Shown piece after piece: positions 34,269-46,385 of a stretch of DNA of 64,000 nucleotides. The translations under genes and the position numbers were made by a program. This DNA is from Micropterus salmoides (taxonomy: Eukaryota > Chordata > Actinopteri > Centrarchiformes > Centrarchidae). The notes beneath the pieces were generated by a model. It searched no databases, was not told the DNA's origin, and saw only the letters and a program-made list of their open reading frames with translations. Position 1 is the stretch's first letter, and every line of letters begins with the position of its first letter. Location of the stretch: positions 21,894,750 through 21,958,749 of the forward strand of contig NW_024041373.1 of NCBI RefSeq assembly GCF_014851395.1. Direction: 5' to 3'.

Positions 34269-34945
34269 CTAAAGAGGATAAGGACAAGGAAGGAAAACCC
34301 CGTTAAAACAATTCATTGGTGGTAAAAGTGATTGTTAAGTGGGGAGAAGCAATAACAAAAGCAGACCTTGCAAAAAGAGAGAGTAAAACAGAGAGGGGGA
34401 CAGAGCAGATACAGCGATGAGCCAGCACAGAAACTAAGAGAGGAGACGGTAAGATGAGAGAGCAAAAGTAAAACCGAAAGGCAGAACCGGAGCGAGGGGT
34501 TGAGGGAGAGGCGGTGCTAAATGTGGATCGTCTCATCCGGATCATATAGTCAGCGCTGATGAAAGATAGATGAGTGAAGCATTACTACCCCTCTGCAAAC
34601 GAAGGAGAGGAGGGGAGGCAGGCAAAAAAGCAGCACAACAACAACAGTCATGCTCCCTCCTGGAACCCAATGTCCTTCATCTGACCCAAACATAACAGGG
34701 ACATCTCTCTCTTTATATTGTGCATCTATCTATTTTTGTGTTGTTCTGTCCTTGCAAGAAGAATGTCAGAGTTTATCATTTGTTCACATCCCTAAAACAA
34801 AGTTATGTTTACCTAACAAGGACGTCTTGTGTCGTGTGAATTAGGACATTTGTCTATTTGAAATAAAGGCAAAAGTAACATGAGGAACTTTAGTCAACAA
34901 AGTGTATGACTTTAACACGGTAGACCCATATTTGTTTCGTGACAG
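34266..34945. other. Purine-rich then ordinary non-coding DNA
   Basis: Purine-rich to about 34510. A small CpG-retaining island (GGATCGTCTCATCCGGATC, 34523-34545) follows. The remainder is AT-rich. No gene supported. Confidence 0.5.
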
Positions 34946-35527
34946 CTAAAGTTGTTTTCTTTTAATTATGATAACAACCCAACCGCAATATTTTCTTAAT
35001 CTCAACCAAGTAATTTTTTCACCAAACCTAATCAAATCTAAAACCATAGCAGTGGCAGATCAGGATTGTAATGCAATTATTTGAATTAAGCACTGACAAA
35101 CTCAGCCCGTCCTTACCAGAAAAATGGCTGTATAGGTAAATTATTCAGCAATTATTCATTGCTTATTATGACCCATATTTACGTTTATGGTTAGGCTGCG
35201 ATCTCTAGTGGCTATATGACGGTAGCAAAGGAAGAAATCAGGTGACGTAGTGTAAAGAGCGACAAAGTCAGCAATAGGAGGTGGTTTTGGGTGGATGGTG
35301 GGGCCAGACAAACAGAATACACATAAAATTTAAATAACGTTACATAGGTGACACATATACGTGACTTATGTTATTTATGTCATGTGACACATGCAATGTA
35401 CTTATTTGAACCCAAACCATGATATTTCCCTAAACCTAACCAAGTAGTTTTGTTGCCTAAACCTAACCAAACTGCGACCGTTTCACAACATTAACCACGT
35501 GTTTAACATCATGTGAGCAAGGGGAGA

Positions 35528-35640
35528 GAGTAGTCACCCTTCCCGGATTCGCACCCGGGACTACAGGGTACCGAACATGAAACTTTGACCACAACGGCAA
35601 AGAACCAGGCTTGTTAGTATGGAAGGAAGCGCACCCATGC
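35528..35640 (-). repeat. tRNA-like module 1 of the composite repeat
   Basis: On minus, an A-box-like TGGTTCTTTGC (about 35598-35608) precedes a B-box-like GGGTGCGAATCC (35545-35556). A 22-base insertion relative to module 2 lies between the shared core and the B box. The core 35572-35622 matches module 2 at 43 of 51 positions. Confidence 0.5.
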
Positions 35641-35787
35641 ACTTCACGCATAGGGGTCCCTCTCACATCCACCAGCCGTACTTCTCCCATTCCTGGGGGG
35701 TCCCTCATACGGCATACACAACTGGGCATGCCTCTGATGACTGCAAGCCATCCCACTTCTGACACCTAATGTAGTGAAGGGCAAGAG

Positions 35788-35880
35788 CAGTCACTATACC
35801 CGGATTCGAACATGCAACTTTGACTATAACACCAAAGAGCCAGGCTCGTTGGTATGGCAGTCCAAGTGCATTCTCAACTG
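35788..35880 (-). repeat. tRNA-like module 2 of the composite repeat
   Basis: On minus, a good A-box-like TGGCTCTTTGG (35832-35842) is followed by a B-box-like TGTTCGAATCC (35802-35812) at a tRNA-like distance. It is not a functional tRNA: no clean acceptor stem or CCA-ready end is seen. Probably the RNA polymerase III promoter part of a SINE. Confidence 0.55.
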
Positions 35881-35960
35881 TTCTGCTGATACCAACGATA
35901 TTGTATTGCGTATTTAAATTTTAAATTCGGAGCAGAGATGTTGTGGTATGAATGCACAGG

Positions 35961-37185
35961 TATGAGGTGTCTATACCCACCTCTGACCAGGGGGATCTAC
36001 TTACCTAAAATTCAGATTAGAATTAACTGCACACAGAATAAATTTATTGCCTGACTTTAGCTGTTAAGGCTGTGGAGAAGAGCCGTCTTAAGGAAAAACT
36101 CGGGAAACAAAAGTACAGTGAAGTAGCAGTATATATTAAGACACCGCTACATCACTGATTTGGAGGACAGGCTCTCACTCAGTATATTTTACACGCTATA
36201 ACCTGGTTACAGTGATTGCCCATTGCTAGATATTTGTGTTAGTGTCCTGATGGATCTGTGGTTGCTGAAACAAAATGCAAATTAAGACAAGGAAAATAAT
36301 TGGCTGATTTGTAGTTTGCTATTTGTTAACTCAAATTTTATCATGTACCTCGAGTGGTTTCTAGATATGCAGATGATTTTCATGGGGATATGTTTCTGTT
36401 AGTTCATATGGAAACTGTTGACACTGGGCTCTGGGCTGTTGACACAGAACGAGAATGAGCAAAACAGTTTGACTGAGCTTCTTCCCTCTTTTTATAAGGC
36501 AAGGTTGCTTGGCATGCACAAAAACATACACACTGTGCTCCAGTCCCAAGGTGGTGAAAGGGTGAGAGAGGACAACACAAAGCCCTATTCACTGCACACA
36601 ATAACATTAATTTTCCATTTCTTAGGAAAATATTATCAATTCTTAACAAGATTTTGGACCTCCCCTTCTCTCTATTAAACGATCACAAAGGCAGGTATGC
36701 AGCTCTCGGGGTGAGGAAATGATGACCTTCCTGTGGACATCAAAGTACTTTGGAAGCAGCACTTTACAGTAATAATGTCACATCATCAATGATAGGAATA
36801 GTTCCCTCGCTATATTATCAGCAGCTATTGCTGTTCTTTGCAATCCTTTCTGTTTTCCTACCTTGAAAACTGCAGATGTTACAATGCACTGTTAATCGTT
36901 TAAACAAGGCACGGGTCTTCTTAATTATTAAGCATTTTGTGACTATTTGTAATGAAGTTTCCAATGTCCATAGCACCAGCATTAACCCAGCTGAGGATTT
37001 TCTATAACTAATATAACAATATCTGTGCAAAAAATCAATAATATTGCTAGCTTTGTCCACACTCTATTAAAACCGAGGCATTTTATTGGCATGATTGAAG
37101 CTTTAAATACGGGCTTTGGAACATTTGTAGTTGAGAAAGCAACACAAAAATAAAATCAGGACAGTTTGGAAGGGTATTAAAACAT
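35961..37185. other. Non-coding DNA, nothing firmly recognised
   Basis: AT-rich. 36820-37060 has TTCTTAATTATTAAGC and other TAAT cores and might be conserved, but the evidence is weak. Confidence 0.45.
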
Positions 37186-37560
37186 TTCCAGCCAACAAGA
37201 GCTGCAGATCAGCTGGCAGCACTCATGTCTGTGTCTGCCTGAGCGTCAGAGGAACGTGATTTTTAACAAGCTTTATTACCTGCTGTAATCAGCTGTTCCA
37301 CTTGTTTTGGAGAGGAGGAGACCCAGTTCGGCTTTGTATAAAAACTTCCTGACTGATGAAAACTTAAAACAACAACTTAGGAACCAGTATTTAGTTTAAC
37401 TCCATCAGCTGTTCACTGTAAACACACTGCTGCAAGCTGGCTGCTGTTTCTGAGCAATAAATTTAATGCTGACGTACGATCTCAGGCGGACATCGGCAAG
37501 ACTTGTGTGCTATCCGACTGTTTATTGTTATTTATTGGTTTTAAACAATGGTAGAAAAGA
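37186..37560. repeat. Probable teleost dispersed repeat
   Basis: 'AGCTGTTCCACTTGTTTTGG', 'AGAGGAGGAGACCCAGTTC', 'CTTTGTATAAAAACTTCC' and 'CATCGGCAAGACTTG' occur in an order I associate with a repeat in percomorph genomes. Boundaries and class are not set. Confidence 0.4.
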
Positions 37561-39025
37561 GAAGAGCAGTTCCTCCAATGGTTCCTAGTTCCGGGGTATA
37601 GTTCCATTGGTCGAAATGTGGCTTAAATCCAATCTGCTCTGCCTATGGTGAGTTTCCTGCTCCGCTTGTTCAACTGAAAAGCTTAAACTACCCCTCAGGT
37701 AAGAATGTCCCCAGGGAACCCACAATCTACACACATATAGACAGACGCACACATGTTAGCTTAACATTAGCATCTGTTTAGGCAAAGCTAATGAGGAGCT
37801 AAATGGTGAAGTGCTGTGAAGTGTGTCGTAAAGACTGTGTATGTGTCACTAAATAGTGTCGACACTGTAGATAATGGCTCAGTTTTGGATAGCTAACAGA
37901 TTAGTAACTGCAGGCTAAACACCTAATTTATCTGCTGTTACAGACATGGATCAAAGCAAACAGCTCATTCCACCAATGTAGGACATTTTCTATCCATAGA
38001 ATATAAGGATTTTTCAAGTATTTTAAGTAAGTAAAAACCACACATTTTCCTTTTATGAATAATCATTGCAGGTCGTATTTTCCAATACACAATTATTCAG
38101 TGTAGCCAGTTTAATTTTCCATTTATAAACCTCTTTTCTTTATACATAGCCTGCTGGTCAAGAGCAAACACTCTGCAGAACACAATGCTGTTTCTCAAGG
38201 AAGAGAACAAGTGATGGCTGAAATATATGCTATTTCTTGATTTTTTTTAGTATTCATCATAAATGGTTTTTCATGAGGATTCAGATAATTCAGTCAAGTG
38301 GATTCATTGAAGGTCAACAACATTTATTTTTATTAAATATAATATCATAATCAAACAATCAATTTACTGCTGGCACTCCTGCAGCATTTATGAAATACCT
38401 TTTTGAAAACTGCCATGTGGTACTTGACTCAAGACCTCCATATGGAGTACATGCATCCCAAACAGCAAAAATGTTACCTGTGACATATATGAGTTTTTTT
38501 ATTTTATTCCAGCAGTCTAACAAACAACATGTTGCAGCCAATGCAAGATATCTTTGCATTATACTTTAAAGCATGTGGTTAAAAAAAACGAAAGAGAAAA
38601 GGAGCACATTTCAGCATGTTTCAGCAGCTTGTAGGGTTACAGGCAATGAATGCATTAATGTTACAGGGTCAGTTCTCCCAAATGACAAAAAGCATATATC
38701 TTTTTAAAGTTTGTGTTAATCTGAATTAAAGTAGTTGATTGGAAGATACTATCCATTATAACTTTACAAAATCTCATGGCCTTTATCAGCTGCCATTATT
38801 TTTCAGGGTGACATTTACAATGAAAGGCAGACACAGACTGAGACTGTCTGTGTTGTCTTCAGCTTCACATGGGTTATAAGATTAGACTAAAGAAATCCAG
38901 TAAATTAATTAGACAAGTAAAGGAGCTAAATGGGGTGCTTTTTTAATGTACATGTGGAAGTCAAACATAAAAATTGTAAAATGTTAAAAGGTTTACGAAT
39001 CTGATCCATTGCTATTAAGTTAGAA
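37561..39025. other. Non-coding AT-rich DNA, nothing firmly recognised
   Basis: 'GTCAGTTCTCCCAAATGAC' near 38669 resembles the ends of some fish DNA-transposon-derived repeats, but the match is too short to call. Confidence 0.45.
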
Positions 39026-39178
39026 CAGTGGTGGTGGCGCAATGGATAAGACTATGCCTTTGGTGTGAGAGACCCGGGTTCAATCCACCAATGTGTCTCT
39101 GAGCAAGACACTCAGCCCCTTAGTTGCTGACATATTTATCAATTGTAAGTTGCTTTGGATAAAAGCGTCAGCTAAATC
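39026..39178 (+). mobile_element. tRNA-derived SINE
   Basis: A tRNA-like head has A box TGGCGCAATGG (39035-39045) and B box GGGTTCAATCC (39076-39086). It is followed by 'GAGCAAGACACTCAGCCCC' and the fish SINE/LINE-shared tail 'TTGCTTTGGATAAAAGCG' then 'TCAGCTAAAT' (to 39177). The element is about 150 bp and near complete. Its tail is the type used by L2-like LINE machinery in fish, so the L2 family in this window could have mobilised it; that link is an inference. Confidence 0.87.
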
Positions 39179-41174
39179 GGAATCGGCCCGCCAGCAATAA
39201 TATCTGGACGGCAGCCAGATTGCTTTGATAGCAGAAACAAAAAATTTTAATACAGCTGGTGCTGAAATAGATTTCTATCTATCTGAGCAACAGTTACTCA
39301 CACAATCACTTCCTCTTAAGAGATTGTGCCTCTAAAATAAAAGCGCAAGCAATGCTTCATGTCGAGTTTATTAAGAGATTTTACTTTGAAGAGTTCTGAA
39401 GAACATTCAAAAGAGTCTCTTGCTTGCTTGACACACCTCTGAAAAAGCTGTCAGTAAACGTGTGATTGGATTCCCCTGAATTTTCTCAGGGAGATGAAAA
39501 TAAGTGTCCATAGGTTTATGAATGCGGATCAAGTGAGCATGTGCAAAAGTGTCCTTTTATTCAATTTGTTTAACAAAGGAGAAAAAAAATATCCGCTGTA
39601 AGATGGAATCATCCTTCAGCCTATTTAACGGGAGCCCTGCACAGTACCGACTGAGCTAAACATACATTTGTCAATGGCCTGCCATATATCGGCTTGAAAA
39701 AAATTTGGCCCGATGCCAGACTTATTTGCAAACCCCTGGGTTAGAAGATCAAATATTACATTGAAAGACCAGAGTAAATAAAAATCATCAGTGAATGATG
39801 TCCATCAGTCTCGATGTGAAGATCAGGGGCTCCCCACTCTCTTATAGGCTTCTTGTGACCCTTTAGCACGACGCAACACCTACTTGCAACTCCTTATCAC
39901 AGGGTGTGTGTCTTTGAGTTATGAGCACTTCAACTCAGGCTTTAGCTGACATCTCAGGCACAACTTGACAAACTTTAATGAAACGTGGAAGGACATATCT
40001 TCATACTCCAGGCTCACACTGCATCCTCTCAGAGTCCCTGATTAGCTTATTGTGGGTTTTATAAACAAAGTCGAAAACAGCTCCATTTAAAAAGCATTAT
40101 TGTTGCTTCATGCATTTAACTTATAAGTAAATGTAAAATATAAACTAAAGTGTATTAGCACACAATACACACAAAACTTATATAATATTGATTAAATTTA
40201 CTGTTGCTGACCTTAAATTTGATAGGACTTAAATCTACAAATTTCTGTGTGTCCAGTTGACATTGAACCCATATCCTCACAAATCTACTAATTCTTTCAA
40301 GTTTTACTAATTATTCTAATGAAACTGCTATAATTAAAGGTAATATATTTTTAATTTACAATGATATATTTACTAACTGCTATATTTAAAAGGCAATATG
40401 TCTAACCAAAGCCACAACTTCTTTTCCGGCAATATAATTTGATGGACGATGAAGGGATGGTGTATCTTTTTATATGCAAGCTTCCCCCTATGCATTTGTG
40501 AACAACCAGACTTTAAATCAAGGAAGATGTCTGAAAGCTTTTTGCTTACCTGGTCAGGTATTATGTCAAAGGGGTTTCATAAAATCACATCATTGCATGC
40601 ATGTAAAGAATTGAAAAGTTTTATGAAACCTTGAAAATATAAATACCTTTTAGCTGATTCTGGATTGATTTTCCATTTGAAGATGAATATCTGGTCGACT
40701 GCACCTGACATTCTCATCCAGTGTGATAATTACAGTGGAGAGCAGTAGACGGATAGCGAGAGAAAAGATCACTGATTGAATAACAGAGGAAAGATGGGGA
40801 TGAGTCATGAGATGCTGATTATTAGAACAGTGGCTAAGATGTTAGACTTACAAAAGGTCATTAAGATATGGCATCACTGAGATATCACAGATGAGAGCAG
40901 TAAAATACTCAGACAGAATGCGCAGACAGCAGAAAAGAGAGTGAGGTGTGTGTATAATGGCATGTGTGCATTTTGTGACTTTCCTTACCCCTCCTCGCAT
41001 CTTCATACTTCCCTTTTCTCTTCCTTTCTCACCTTCTCTTTCCTTTTCCCTACTTTGCTTTTATTCTGTCATTCTCTCTCCTAAATCTCCCTATGAAATC
41101 TACTCTTGCCACGGGTAATTAAAATGAACAACTTCATATGGCTGCTCTGCCGGCTGCCCAAGATAAGGCGGGGT

Positions 41175-41176
<2 letters not shown>
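39179..41176. other. Non-coding DNA with a perfect 12-bp inverted repeat at 40573-40630
   Basis: GGTTTCATAAAA (40573-40584) and TTTTATGAAACC (40619-40630) pair exactly around a 34-base loop. C/T-rich patch at 40985-41060. No gene supported. Confidence 0.5.

Positions 41177-41212
<36 letters not shown>
41177..41212. repeat. (CA)18 microsatellite
   Basis: Uninterrupted CA array. Confidence 0.97.
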
Positions 41213-41214
<2 letters not shown>

Positions 41215-43048
41215 GGCCAACATCCCCTATCTTATCTCCATCGTCACAGAACAACCGCCTTCTGCCCAATTCTGCCCTAATCTTCTGCGTAAACAATACT
41301 GATATTTCACCATCATCTGCAATGAAAGGAGGAGGGAGGAGGAGCAGAGGAGGAGGAGGAGGACAGGGGAGAGGAAGGGGAAGGAGAAAAGAACTAAGGC
41401 AGGATAGATGGAGGAGAAGGGTGCAAGACTGATAAAATCACTCCTTTACAAAAACTCACCACCCTCTTTCCTGATTCATTCTCAATTTGGCTACATTTAT
41501 GTGTGTGACTCTGTGTGTTCATTTATTCATACAATAGGCCATACCAGGAGTTTATATGAAATTATGAAGGCTGTTATAAAGATACATTTTCACTTTTGCA
41601 GTTGTTCTTATCTTTCCTACAATAACCTTAGGAATCCTGTTAGCGGCCACTTATGAATGTACTTTAACATGATGCCATTTCAGACCTAGATTTTCTCTCA
41701 AATTATAACTTACTTATACTTATTGTAAATCCACTTAGATTTCATCTTTACAGTAATCTGACATTATGAAAAAGACTCTCAGTACATTTTCAGTTTCACA
41801 AATACAGTAAATCAGCTTCCTTAAAAACTGTGGTTAAGGTAATAGTTCAGTTATGTTGTTAACTCAACTTTGTCAACCAAGGTTGCAGCTGATTTGTTTA
41901 AAGGATAGTTCTCGTTGACTGCAACATGGGTTCTGTGTTCCTAATTTTGTCCATAATTCCTATCTGTAATGATAACTCTGAAGAATGTTTCTTTAAGAGT
42001 ATAGTTGAAGTCAGTAAAACTTTGCGGCCTACAGGCGAGTAGGAATTAGAAATATAACTCCATTAGTGTTTATTTTTTTCTGTGTTGAGAAATTGCCAAG
42101 TTGTGTTATGTATATGCAAATTTGCATCTGGTCCACTCCATGTCTTTTGTGATTCATGAACAGAATTAAAACACCAAACAAAACAATAATGAAAGTTATT
42201 TGAAAGAGTGATAAGTAGCCCAGCTTTGTTAATCATCTTATATTTAATCCAATTACAACCCAATGTACTTGGTAAGAGTAAAACAACGCCTTAGTATTTC
42301 TTTACTGTAGTGGTAATCAAAATATTACAGTGCTTGTAAATGCACTGACTGAACAATCCTGCCGTACACCTACACCAGCTTTGATTGACATCCCACTCAA
42401 CAAAATTCAACAGAGGTTCCTGTTGTGAAAACAGTATTGTTTGCTTTTAGTGACCTCAGTCTAAACCTCAATGTAACAGCCTGGATCCTCCAATGTGTCT
42501 TGGCATTTAAATAGTTTTAGCTGACATGCAAGTCCATGGGACTGAAGCGATCTGAATGCTGAGGCTTTTAAGAGGACGCCCAGCTCCACTGCGGAGCAGC
42601 ACAAACTGACAACAGACCAAGGTTTATATATATATTTAGATTTCTAATTCAGCTCCTACACTCAGCTTTCTCAGTTTTCTTTTCTGAAGCCACAACCAAA
42701 GGAACACAGACGTGAGCTGCATGACCTTTCAGCGGAAGATTGCCTGAGAAAAAACAAAGCAATGTTGAGGAAATTAAAGAAAACCTCTATTATAACTAAA
42801 AGCCCAATCACGCTTTGTGTATGATACTTTGCATGTATACTTTATTTCTTTTTCTATTAAAGTGAAAAAGCAGCTTCCAGTTTAAGCAGTTGAATGCCTC
42901 CCTTTCTCTGTCACACTGATTCCGTTCCTCTCCTCCTCCCTCAGCCGTGAGATAACCTCAGGGGTCTGAGGAGAATTAGAAATGAAAGTTGATTTAATCA
43001 GTCACTCACTCACATCATCTCCTCAGTCCAGTTTAGAGTGGGCCAAGG

Positions 43049-43049
<1 letters not shown>
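41213..43049. other. Non-coding DNA; AGG-rich purine tract at 41325-41430
   Basis: The purine tract (GGAGGGAGGAGG type) drives Arg/Gly-rich open frames. The rest is AT-rich. Nothing else recognised. Confidence 0.5.

Positions 43050-43092
<43 letters not shown>
43050..43092. repeat. (GT)21 microsatellite
   Basis: Uninterrupted GT array. Confidence 0.97.
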
Positions 43093-43093
<1 letters not shown>

Positions 43094-44205
43094 ATCAAAG
43101 CACGGCAGCTCACTCCAAAGTCCCTAAATCAGCCAGGACATTTCTATTGTCAACACAACACTAACAGCAATGCTGAGGCCATCTGTTTCCATGGGAAACT
43201 GTCCAACAAGCAGCTTTAGAACCTGTTCATTCACATAAACATGTTATTACTGCTACTGTACATTAACATGAGGGGGAACAAATTGTTATTGCTAGATTTC
43301 TTTAGTAGTAGTATTAGCAAGGTTGATAGAAGCAGAGTTTTTTGTCAAAATTGAATGTGCACTGTCATTAGTATTTTTTACTGATCTGATAAATCCCTGA
43401 TGATCATGATAAACCTGTACCTAGTTGTGGTGTAATCCAATTTTTTCCTCGGGATTTGAGAGATGACGTCTTTTGAATCAAATATGTAGAATGTCATTTA
43501 ACAGGACTGTAGCCAAGATTGTTGTAAATACTGAGGTCATGAGTCTAACCCCCCCCCAACATTACCATAACCCCTCAGAAACATTTGACTATTTGACTAG
43601 ACAACAAATTTCTGTCTATCTCGATATATCACATTCAATTTATTCTGTTAACCGTTCACTTACTTTTTCTGTAAATTTGTTTTATACATGAAGGTCTAAA
43701 TAAAGTTTCAAACCCTTCTCCACACTGTGAGGAATACAATTTGGGTTGGGAAATATTGACCTTTTATTGCTTCCGTTTTGTTTGCATAAAGGTAATGAAA
43801 TTTAACATAAACATACTTAGTCTCAAAATACTTGTAGGAGCCTTTAAAAGACCCACCATGTGTAAGTTTCAGTTGTTGTAGAATTTTAACTGTTCCACAG
43901 GTCCCTGAAATAAAGTTCATAAAGCAGTAGAAGCAGGCCTTTGTTAAAAATATTTTTGAACCATCCAAAATCAAACTTGATTATATGACCAACATCTAAC
44001 AATATTTGCTTATTACTTTGAAACAAAAAATCAAAACAAGCTCACCAGAGCAGCTTATTTGCCATTCCCTTGAGGGATGAATGCTTGTTTTTGCAGCCTG
44101 TCACACAGTAAACAATGTGACAGTAAACATCATACAGTATGTTTTAAATGTGCAATAATGAAAGATAACAGTGGATGATACACATAGAGATGATTTTTGT
44201 GACCC
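43093..44205. other. Non-coding AT-rich DNA, nothing recognised
   Basis: C9 run near 43550. No gene or repeat family supported. Confidence 0.5.
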
Positions 44206-44480
44206 CTTTCTTTGACACCGTTATAGGGAGTCCGATAAAGGAAGATTCTCTTGTTAACAGATTTTCAGTGGGGGATACCGTGGGAGCCCATTTCAACCTG
44301 GTCGGGGGTGGATTTCATTGTGTGTTGTAGAAGCCTATTTGTTGTGGAAAGGATTACGGGACCGATCTAGTTGCAAACAAGATTAGTGGCAGGGGATCAT
44401 GTTTGATTGGGAGGCTCCAAAACAGCCCTCACTACTGTGAGACAAGTTGTTGCCCCGCTTGTAGCCAGCAGGAAGGAAAT
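44206..44480. promoter_or_regulatory. Candidate conserved non-coding element
   Basis: Balanced single-copy block with GAGTCCGATAAAGG, CTTGTTAACAG, GGATACCGTGGG, GGATTACGGGACCG (bicoid-type GGATTA core, 44351) and CAAGATTAGTGG. No coding frame. Inferred only. Confidence 0.3.
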
Positions 44481-45095
44481 CATGAAATATACCTACAAAT
44501 AATATCAGGACAAGAAGACAATCTAGACTCTTTACTTCACTCTCTCTGACCTACCCACTATATGGCTCACTGTTTTATGTTGGTGCATATCTGTCCAGCT
44601 CACTTTGAAAAGCTGTAGACAACAAAGTAATTTTCAAGATTGAGCTGTAGAGTCATGTCTTTTTATAGAGCTGGACACACACACACACACTACCACGGTC
44701 ACACACACTCAGGAGTATCTGTAATCCCTAGTTGAGACAGGCAGACACCCCCGGTGCATCACTCTCCCGTTCATTTCATAGATCTGTCATCCTCCCTGGA
44801 CAAAAGCACCTCACTAGGATGACTAATCTGCGCTCGGCTCGCTGTCCTGGCTGACTCAGGCTGCCATGTCGATTCTATTGCAGACGTGACTCTGGGATCG
44901 CTGAAGCGAGCTATGATTGGAATGGAGACAAGTCACACAAAGGGGAGACAGAGACAAAGATGGACAGAGAGCAACAGTGAGGGGGAGAAAGTGGAATTCT
45001 ATTTATTCCCAACTCATTAAAACTTTTTCAGAAGCTGAAAGATGACTAGAGGCATAGCAGGGCTTATATCATTCTCTCTGTGTGAGACACTCTCA

Positions 45096-45096
<1 letters not shown>
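44481..45096. other. Non-coding DNA
   Basis: Short CA run (44672-44690). 44810-44930 is CpG-retaining but featureless. Nothing recognised. Confidence 0.5.

Positions 45097-45157
<61 letters not shown>
45097..45157. repeat. Compound (GT)12(GA)18 microsatellite
   Basis: A GT array joins directly to a GA array at 45120/45121, with no spacer. Read from minus it gives Ser-Leu and Thr-His runs. Confidence 0.97.
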
Positions 45158-45162
<5 letters not shown>

Positions 45163-45205
45163 GAGCGTGCGTGAGTGTCTCAGTCCTCTCTTGTCTCCCC
45201 TCCAG

Positions 45206-45400
45206 CAGTGACAGTGAAGGCTCCAGGGCTGACACAGGGGACAGCCCACCTCAGTCTGGCCCAGAAACCCTCACCTTGTCTGGGCCACTAAGCACACCGC
45301 AACCCCCTAAGTCACCAAGCCTACCCATCCAGACAGTGATGCTGCTTAGTTTGGGAGGCTGGGACAAGGAGTGGTTTTGGGAGTTGGGAGTGCAGGGTGA
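45206..45400. other. Exon-like GC-rich segment, strand ambiguous
   Basis: On plus, an acceptor-like TTGTCTCCCCTCCAG (to 45205) precedes a Ser/Pro-rich open stretch starting SSDSEGSRADTGDSPPQ and running beyond 45390. On minus, an acceptor-like ACTCCTTGTCCCAG precedes an 84-base (28-codon) open segment 45358-45275 that ends at a consensus-like donor ACAAG|GTGAGG. I recognise neither peptide, and both cannot be real. It may be a true exon of an unseen gene or a chance result of C/T-rich composition. Confidence 0.2.
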
Positions 45401-46385
45401 CTGGCTGTCACAACAAATGCACACACACACACACACACAGAACACACACACAGAGCATACAATATCAATATGATGATATGTGAGAGAAACTAAATTACAG
45501 TATCTCCTTGCACCCTATCTTTTCTCCAGCCTCACCCACCACCAAAACCACCAACCAGTAGTGTCCTGACATATCACCCTCAACGACCCAAACTGGTGAG
45601 CTAAGCAGAGTGTGACATGCATACACACCGACACATACACAGTCTGACTTGCACAAAGAAGAACATGCATGCTTGACAGAACTGCAAGACAACACTGCAC
45701 ACAAATACAATGCAACATTCACATCTGAAGCGTCTAAAATCACCATGCGGTTAAATCAACAAAAGCGCAACATTATAGCCTTCATTAAGGTACAATTTAT
45801 TGCAGTACTGTTGTTTTAGACTGGATTAGTTTTTGATAGACGTCATGCGTGCTTTATATTTACAGGAAAAAAGTTGCCTGGCAAACTAAAAACCAGTGTA
45901 AATTCTGCAATTTTACTTGTAGCATAGGTGAAGGCACAAAGGAACGTGAGATAGAAACCCTTATATATGTTTATTCTAATTTATCATATTTTTCACACTT
46001 GAACTACAACAGAATAATGCATCCACAAGCACTGTTATAATGCATTTCACAAACTGTAAAATTATTGTTATCACAGATTATTTAAAAAGTTAAATTATAT
46101 TTCACTCTGGCCAGCACCTAATGCTAAGTATACTAACTTGAATGTATGTTACCTGAAATAATACAGATTTAGATTTTTTTTTTTTTTTACTTTTTAAAAA
46201 AAAACTATACATTTGTCTGTTGGGTCTGTTGGTTTTGTATACACATATATCATATTATATATGTCCTGTTTTTCCAGTTGACAGTGGTGTCTTGTCATCC
46301 CAATGCGGGATGGGCCAAATGTTTGACACTGAAATAAAAATGAGCAAACTAACTAACCACACTAATGTATGTGTACGTTGAGATA
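45401..46385. other. Non-coding DNA; CA patch and T16/A9 runs
   Basis: CA array 45418-45440 with interruptions to 45452. A T homopolymer of about 16 (46174-46190) is followed by an A-run (46197-46205). Otherwise AT-rich, nothing recognised. Confidence 0.55.

Larger units (their letters stand above)
34950..35960 (-). mobile_element. Composite percomorph repeat with tRNA-like modules
   Basis: The left part has 'CCTAAACCTAACCAAGTAG' and a second 'CCTAAACCTAACC' (35430-35470), a diverged third copy of the same motif near 35000, and 'TGTAAAGAGCGACAAAGTC' with 'GAGGTGGTTTTGGGTGGATG' (35250-35297). I recall this set from a repeat common in percomorph genomes. The right part holds two tRNA-like modules on the minus strand (listed separately). 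There is no coding capacity. Whether it is one SINE-like element or two nested repeats is unclear. Confidence 0.65.

Noticed and set aside
35528..35880. True tRNA genes
   Set aside because: A and B boxes are present but no complete cloverleaf with acceptor stem is evident. The modules are diverged and sit inside a repeat.
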